A stretch of 64,000 nucleotides of DNA, taken from NCBI GenBank assembly GCA_023078555.1, contig CM041199.1, forward strand, positions 2,972,513-3,036,512, read 5' to 3'. A program made the position numbers and the translations under genes. This document shows positions 57,681 through 64,000 of the stretch, piece by piece (position 1 is the first letter of the stretch; each line of letters starts with the position of its first letter). The notes beneath the pieces are model-generated. The model saw only the letters and a list, made by a program, of their open reading frames with translations. It searched no databases and was not told the DNA's origin. This stretch comes from Ulva prolifera. Its lineage: Eukaryota > Chlorophyta > Ulvophyceae > Ulvales > Ulvaceae.

Positions 57681-59734
57681 ATGTCTTCATTTTTCCCCAC
57701 GCCCAGGCATGCGGAAGACAGGTCCAGCGCAGCGTGCAGGTTCTGCCTGCTCGCCGTGCTCTGCGCGGGGTTGACAGGCGTCCTGGCAATCTTCCCCGTG
57801 TTGCTGATAGTCGACTGCGATGGCAACCTCGAATCAGGTGTGTTGCCTCAGCCGCTGCCCGTTCTCTGCCTGGACGCAACAGCCGGTGGCATGGGGAGAG
57901 CAGGTACCGGGCACGAGGCACGCGTGACAAGCCAGGTTGAAACAGCCACAGCCCCAGCGCCGGCGTCCATATAATCAAATGCTAATATGGACTGCTATGG
58001 GCCTTTTTTCCTCGCCTCGGGCCCCATCATCGCGGCTGAGGTGGCGCGTGCACTAATCGCTGTAGCGCATCGCCATGCCACAGCGACACTACAGTGCCGC
58101 AGCCGACAGCCCGACCACGTTTCGTGTTAAGCATCTTGTGTATGTGCAGAAGACTGCGGCACGTCCACCGGGGTGCTGCTGGCGTTCCTCTGCACGCTAA
58201 TCTTCCTGAGCTTGTGCGCAAGCTGCTCGCTCTACCTCTGCGTCAGCGCGGCATGCCTCATCTCGAAGAAGGAGAATCAGACACGGCAGCAGTCAGACAT
58301 CTCCTACTTCCGCTCGCCGGTGTCCGGTGGCGAGGCTGTGAGAATTGCGGTGCCTCCTGACTTTCGAACGATGCACGGCCATCACAATCGGTGAGCTTCA
58401 CATCTTACGCATCGCATCCTATGCTACATAATATGATCTTAAGCTTGATGTATGCCTTTTGCGGTGGTGAGTCCTGTAGACTAGCTGCAGCAGGTCGCCA
58501 ATACACACTCGTGTGGGAGTCTGCGGGTGGTCTGCTTGGTTTGTTCCGACGCCCGAGGCTCAACACTCGCTTTGGCAGGACTGCATTCCTGATGGAGTAT
58601 GCAGGGCTGTGTTGGCCACGCGGAGAGGCCTTCACTCAGCGCGCGTACCGAGTGCGCGAGCTCTCGCAACGACAGCGACACGTGCTGCCCTGTCACGCCC
58701 AGCACCGACTAATCGCCCACCGCTGCTTGCTCACGCCATAGTTCGGTCGTTCGCTGTGCACGTCTCAGCGCCATGGTCCAAGGCGCTGCAGCCCGAGTTC
58801 CCCAGCCTGTCTCGCCCCGTACCAGCACAAGTTTATGGCGTTTGGGTTTCGGCAGGCAGCGCTAAAACTGTCCTGTGGTCTACCCTACCCGGCCAGATCA
58901 ATGTCCTGCTTCATGCTGTGGCCATTGCTTCGGCATTGGTGATGTACAGCAGCAACAGGGCCTTGAGCACGAGCCCCGCGCGGGGCCTCCCTCAGGCTCT
59001 GTGGCCACCTTGAAAAAGGAAAACACAAGCTCCGCCGACGGCACTCTTGGCTTGCTCTCACACACAAAGCACCCCAGAGACACCCCGGCCCATCGGTCGA
59101 GCTGCCGTACTGCACATGCATGCATGTATTGAACTTCCCACCCGGTGACCGCTGTCAGAGCTTCTGGTTTGGGATCTCCCTGCCAGAGCTGGGACTGGAG
59201 ATCCGTAATCGCGACACGGCATTCTCCAGCCTGGGAGTGTGTGCTTTGCACATTTTCAGCATGCAGTCCAGCCCCAGATCTGGTCGAAGTGGACACCCGA
59301 ATCCAGCTGAAACCTCTCGAATTTTGCAACCGTCAAGCGCGGGTGCTCGCCGTGAGCGCATGCACACAACTCGGGGGATGCAGTTCGGGAAGTGTATCCT
59401 GAATTCGTCAGTTCCGGGCATGCATGGGGATCCGGAACTGGGCTGTCATGATGTGGTCGGGCCCGACGACCCGGCAGCGATGTGCAGGGCGCGGGAGTTC
59501 ACGGTTCTGGCCACCATCCAGAGCGCGCAGAGCGCGATGGACGACCAGCAGCCGGGCTCCCCGGGCAGCATCCACTTCTCCGACGCGTCTGACCACGACA
59601 GAGACGGTGGCAACGGCAGCGGCGGTGGCAGCGGCGGCGGCCGAGCCCCGCCGTCGCTGGATGGTGACACCGAGGGCTTCAGCCGCGGCGGCGAGGGCCG
59701 CCCGCTCTCTGCGCTGCAAGCATCCGTCATCTAG
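57681..59734 (+). CDS. Two-helix membrane protein, three exons, unknown function
   Basis: Exons 57681-57837, 58150-58390 and 59488-59734 (157 + 241 + 247 nt) join in phases 1 and 2 to give 214 residues and TAG. Donors are AGGTGTGT and CGGTGAGC; acceptors are TGTGCAG twice. The product starts MSSFFPTPRHAEDRSSAACR, then has a membrane helix (FCLLAVLCAGLTGVLAIFPV), a short loop with acidic residues and one Cys (VDCDGNLESEDC), a second helix (GVLLAFLCTLIFLSLCASCS), a Cys-containing continuation, a soluble stretch (SYFRSPVSGGEAVRIAVPPD) and a C-terminal tail rich in Gly, Ser and Asp. Both helices are rich in Leu and Cys. No family is recognised. Phase agreement across two introns is the main support; additional small exons between 58390 and 59488 cannot be excluded. 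Confidence 0.65.
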
Positions 59735-62700
59735 CCGCGGCGCATCACAGTCCGCAGCACACGGCGTGACGCACTGAACGTGGCGTCGAGCGCGCAGCAC
59801 ACAGCACGGCGCGTGGTCGCCCCTTGCCGCGTGTCGGGCAGCAATCGCTCAAGCAGCGCTCCAGCGCTGTGTGTGCGGATGATTCAGTGGGTGCGGCGGG
59901 TGCGGCCTCCTGGGGTGGCGTCTACAGGGGCCGCCCGTCGCCGCTGTTGCTGTTCATTGTCGCCAGGAGACAGGGTGGGTCGGCGGGTGCTTCTATCTGC
60001 ATGTACTATGGTGTGTGACGAGCCATGCATGTATGGATATGGTGACAAGGCGGAGCTGAGTCTGTTCACAGGGACGAGAGGGAAGGGGGCAGGTGATGCG
60101 GCGGAATTGCGCGCTGGAGCGTCGCCATGAGATGGCAGAAAATGCATGATTCGTGGCATTCGCTGCTGTGCTTTGCTCCGTTGCCGCCCGTTGCTGTACA
60201 CGGCATTCAATGGAGCAAGTTGGTTCGCATTGGTGTGCAGGCGCTGCATGCTCCGGGTGCGTTGTCGGCTCGCAGGAGGTGTGCTTGAGCTTGCGCAGCC
60301 GTCGATGCAATGAATAATGTCCATCACCTGTAGTAGGTTCAGGGCGGTGTGGACGGGTGATTGGTGGCGGAGGGGGTTTGCGTATGGGCGGGGGTGGGCG
60401 ATGCCCGAAAACGAGTTGCTTTGCGTGCCGATCATGAACTATGCTGATCGTCGTCACCCTTACCTCTGGCATTCCAGATCTTGCCAGTGCCGTCCGAGGC
60501 GCCATGTATGGGCGGGGCGGAAGTTTCAAATAATGTTCATATAAATTTTCATAATAATTTTGGCCGTGCTGTTGTAAGGCATCGCAGGCCAGCAGTGTGG
60601 GCGCACGGTACCGAAGTGCCGGGCTCGTCGTGCTGAAGGGGCAAGGACGCTGCGACTGCATCAGGTGCCGCTGAGACGGCAGGGCTCCGCAGCCGCTGCG
60701 GCGGGGGACGTGTGCCATGTGCCTTTGTGTGCCTTTTTCGCATGTGCCAGTAAACGCATGAGGCGCCATGTTGACCAATGTGCGTGGCCGAGGCGGCGTT
60801 CATGCGCATGCCGCCGGCGCGTGCAGCTGCATCATGGGCAAGATGACTCAGCACAGACGGCCATATGGCGGCACAGGAGATGCGGGCCTTAGGCTGCGAC
60901 AGTGCTAGGCTGCCACAGCAGGCAGCACGCGGCTGCGTGATTGTGTTTGGTGCCGCAGCTGCAGCATGTGCTGCTTGTGCACACAGCGAAGCGTGCACAC
61001 AGCGAAGCGTGCACCCAACAGTGGTTCTTTCTGTTTCCATATGGCTTCATTGGCGTCTGTAGCTGTACGAGGGCAAGAGCTAACTGGGGCAGGCGGTGAC
61101 AGCGTAAGCCTCGCCCGTGCCAGTATGGCACCATGGCCTGTGTGGCTGTGGCGCTTGAGGCTGACAGCGGTGGAGTGGCACGTATGTGAGAATGTAAAGC
61201 GTGTGCGATTTCCGCAGGAAGGGTGGATGTGCACCGGGGCAGAGGTATGTCCGGGCAGTGCAGATCACGGCATCAGGTCTCCCAACGACGCTGTTCTGAG
61301 ATAACTGAAGCAGGGGCTTGCACAGTTCAGGACGGTCATCCACGCACCCCCAGCACCATGGGGCCCGATTATGCAATGACCCTGAGCCCTTGCATCATAA
61401 CGACGGTTCCGTGACACCCTCAATCAGTGTGACTGCACGACGGTGTGCCGCCTCCTGATTGGAGGTGGCCGGTGAGCAATCGCATGGCCGCATGATGTAA
61501 TGCATGGCACTGTTCTGGAAGCTGTAACATTGCATGTAATTACCGTGCTCAAGCTGCGAGTGGTGCAGCGTGACTCGTGGATTGGGGAAGGAGATGACAA
61601 CATTCCACTGTTGTCTGTTGTTGGAGTTCAACATGCGATCATCCTGTGGACGGAAAAACCACTTAGGTGAACACATGCATCACACGATCGTGGAGTGGCA
61701 TGCGCCCCAGCACAACCCCACCTCCACACGAAACACATGCAACTGCGGCTTTTGCCGGGCACGGTCCTGCACCGATGCCGTTTGCGGGTTTGAGGTTTCC
61801 GCGCTCGAGGTACCCGCACCGTGGCCTGCCCACAGTGGCCACAGTCCGGAGCCCCTGCATCTACAACACACACCAGCAGAACCTCTATGCTCCCGCACCC
61901 ACGCATGCCGCGTGGCCACCTTAAAAGCACACGCGAATCTGCGTCTGGGCTGCGATTTTGGCGAGGCTAGTTGACACTGGTCCAGTACACACAAGCACCC
62001 GCAGCCTGCCGCAGCAGCACACGCCCCTGCGCTGCCATTGCGACAGTGCAGAGTATACAAGCTGCAGGCACACCACATTCAACTCCTCACACGGGCACAA
62101 ACGGCACATGCCCACGATGTTGGCACCGCTTCCACTGAAATAGGCACGGACGAACGCTCCGCTTCATGATACAGGAAAAAATGCCCCACGTCATATCTGC
62201 TTAAATGATCACATCATCTTAGAGGAGACGTCTGGCCGATCCGCAGGCAACAGCTCGGCGCCGCGAGCGCGGTCCACACTCAGGGAATCTCTGCACCGTG
62301 TACAGCGCCGCAGCGCAACTGCCCTTCGGTGCATTGCTGACCCCCCCCCCCCCCCCCCCCCCCTGCACGGCTGACGAGAATCACGTCTCCGCATATGCTG
62401 TGACAGTTGGCGCAACGCATCAGCACACACATGCGGCTTGGGCGCGCTGCCGTCTCGGCCTGCTGTGGTTCTTTGGTTTGTGGAGGACCACCAAGCAGGT
62501 AAGATGCCCGCGCGTGTATGCCGTGCGCACAGCAGCCGACCTCTCAAAAATACACCCCTGGTGCTGTTGATTTCCCATCTGCACCGCCGACGTGTCGCGC
62601 CGGGGACAATGGTGGCCAGGGTCACGGACTCGCGGAGTGCATCTGGCAGTACCGAAGCGGGGTCCCACATATGGAACCTATGTCGTGCAGCCATGAGCCA

Positions 62701-62908
62701 TGTTCACCAGCTCACAAGCCGCAGCTGCATTCGCCACCGGCTGCATGCATGCACACGGAGCAGCCCGGGGTATTGCGCTGCTCGCGCGGGTCTGCACGAA
62801 CTACACCGCTAGGGCCGCTGGACAATCTGAAAAGTATACATTGCTGATGTGCGGCTCCCGGAGCAGCAGGCTGTGTCCAAGCACCGTGAAGGATTCGTGC
62901 TGTGGAGG
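59735..62908. other. 3.2 kb without a supportable gene
   Basis: No exon is supported. A 16-bp word GCACACAGCGAAGCGT is duplicated in tandem near 60979-61011, and a 23-base C run lies at 62341-62363. The minus strand at about 62560-62690 reads HMWDPASVLPDALRESVTLA and could be an exon, but no partner was found. Confidence 0.4.
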
Positions 62909-64000
62909 TCACGCCGGCGGCTCCGCCGCAGCTGCCGCGGCCGCCGCCGCCGTCAACGGCGCCATCGGCGCCGTCACCGGCGCCGCCGCCGGCGACGCCG
63001 CGTCCGCGGTCGCTGAGGCCGTCTTTGTGAACACCGTGCCCTGCGACTGCATGTTGTCAAACGTGTGGTCCCACGACTTCAGCAGCGCGTGCGCCGACGG
63101 CCGCCGCGCCGGGTCGCGCTCCAGGCACCGCAGCACCGTCCGCTTCAGCCCCCGCAGCTTGTCCAGCTGCGCCCCGGCGTCCTTGCGCTCCCACGGCAGG
63201 GGCCTCCGGCCGGATATCGCGTCGAGCGCGGCCGCCTCGGCGGTGGCCGGGTCGAGGCCCCCCTGGTGGAAGGCGCGCTCGCCGGTGAGGAGCTCGTAGG
63301 CGATGACGCCGACGGCCCAGATGTCGACGGCGGGGTCAGCCTTGACGGTGCGCTGGCCGGCCTCCAATGCATGGATGACCTCGGGTGGGGCGTAGCGGAG
63401 GGAGTAGCTCAGGGGAGCGATGCTGCCTGTATGCATGGGGGGCGTAAGCGAGCGGTGGATCTGCCAAATCGGCGTGTCCTCCAAACTGTGTAGTAGGTAC
63501 ACTCCTAACAAACAATCTGGACAGATGCAAGCGAGGGTGCTCGAAGAGCGGGGATCGCACCGATCTGCGCGGTGCAGCCAAAGTCAATGAGCGTCCAGTC
63601 GTGCTGGTTGGGGCGGCGCAGGATGTTGCCGGGCTTGATGTCGCGGTGGGCGTAGCCAAAGCCGTGCAGCTTCACCAGTGCCCGCACCGCGTGGCTCAGT
63701 GACTGCAGCAAACCCGTGGGCGGTCACCCGGCAGCACTTAGAATGCACACAGAGCTGCAAGGGGAGAGTGCATGCACATGCATGTACTCTCTCAGGGCCG
63801 TCTGAGCAACGATTGATGGCGCTCTGGGCGATGCACCGCCCTTGTGCTGTGCCTCTATATGAGCACGGGCACTTATGGACACCTTGCAATGAAGAAGCGG
63901 CTCGGCTGAGCATGTCTAGCATGTTGGCAAATGCCATGTAGCCCAGAGATCTAAACATGGCAGCCAGGTCCCGCCGATGAACGTGCCTGATTGGTGACAC
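62909..64000 (-). CDS. Protein kinase, C-terminal part of the catalytic domain; continues beyond the right edge
   Basis: Exon 63702-63561 encodes SLSHAVRALVKLHGFGYAHR, DIKPGNILRRPNQHDWTLID and FGCTAQI; exon 63426-62909 encodes SIAPLSYSLRYAPPEVIHAL, AVDIWAVGVIAYELLTGERA, LPWERKDAG, a stretch with CLERDPARRPSAHALLKSWD, and an Ala-rich tail ending EPPA with TGA. They join in phase 1 (donor CGGTGCGA, acceptor ATACAG). The catalytic HRD, the Asn of the catalytic loop, the DFG motif, an APE-like PPE and the RDPARRPS motif are all present, so this copy should be active. The N-lobe exon(s), seen in the paralogue at 2477-2710, must lie to the right of 64000. It resembles a kinase group I associate with green algae; the substrate is unknown. 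Confidence 0.85.

Noticed and set aside
59993-60778. 261-codon minus frame with proline runs
   Set aside because: No family, no splice sites, and the His/Pro/Arg bias fits translation of non-coding DNA.

Overview
The window looks like nuclear DNA of a unicellular photosynthetic eukaryote, most likely a green alga. The evidence is: (i) genes are split by introns whose donors read mostly GTGCG/GTGAG/GTACG and whose acceptors are nearly all (T)GCAG; (ii) a plastid thylakoid-lumen-type protein is encoded at 11283-13861; (iii) the protein kinases at both ends are of a type I associate with chlorophytes; (iv) LINE remnants carry a C-terminal restriction-like endonuclease, as in the RandI/Dualen elements of green algae. 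No species can be named from the sequence alone. All exon boundaries were derived by eye from splice consensus, reading-phase agreement and comparison between paralogues inside the window.

Layout. 1-356 is a 64-bp minisatellite running off the left edge. 437-1468 is the 3' part of a small coiled-coil gene. 2477-4139 is a dead protein-kinase gene with a LINE fragment in its first visible intron; a closely related kinase without the same damage enters from the right edge on the other strand (62909-64000). 8593-10040 encodes a small secreted cysteine-rich protein. 11283-13861 (minus) encodes the thylakoid-lumen-type protein.

The centre of the window (16.3-51.4 kb) is a same-strand array of seven paralogues, here called A to G, of a four-membrane-helix protein family. 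Each complete copy has an N-terminal exon starting MTLL(L/V)QT and a long distal exon carrying two pairs of membrane helices. Stops lie at 16335, 23467, 27378, 33686, 39709, 44190 and 49575. Neighbouring flanks are also duplicated, so whole units of about 5-6 kb were copied. One unit grew a 15-copy 38-bp minisatellite from a sequence that is single-copy in its sister unit. Scattered through the array are very short 3' ends of a LINE with 13-17-bp target-site duplications, and a second set of only 46-70-bp inserts with 11-15-bp target-site duplications. A BRCT-domain exon (22412-22806) lies between LINE pieces.

Right of the array, 51.9-57.7 kb has no gene I can support apart from one LINE copy. 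A three-exon gene for a two-helix membrane protein follows (57681-59734), then about 3 kb without recognisable content, then the kinase at the right edge. The best candidates for something undescribed are the four-helix family array, the micro-inserts, and the sister-unit record of minisatellite birth.
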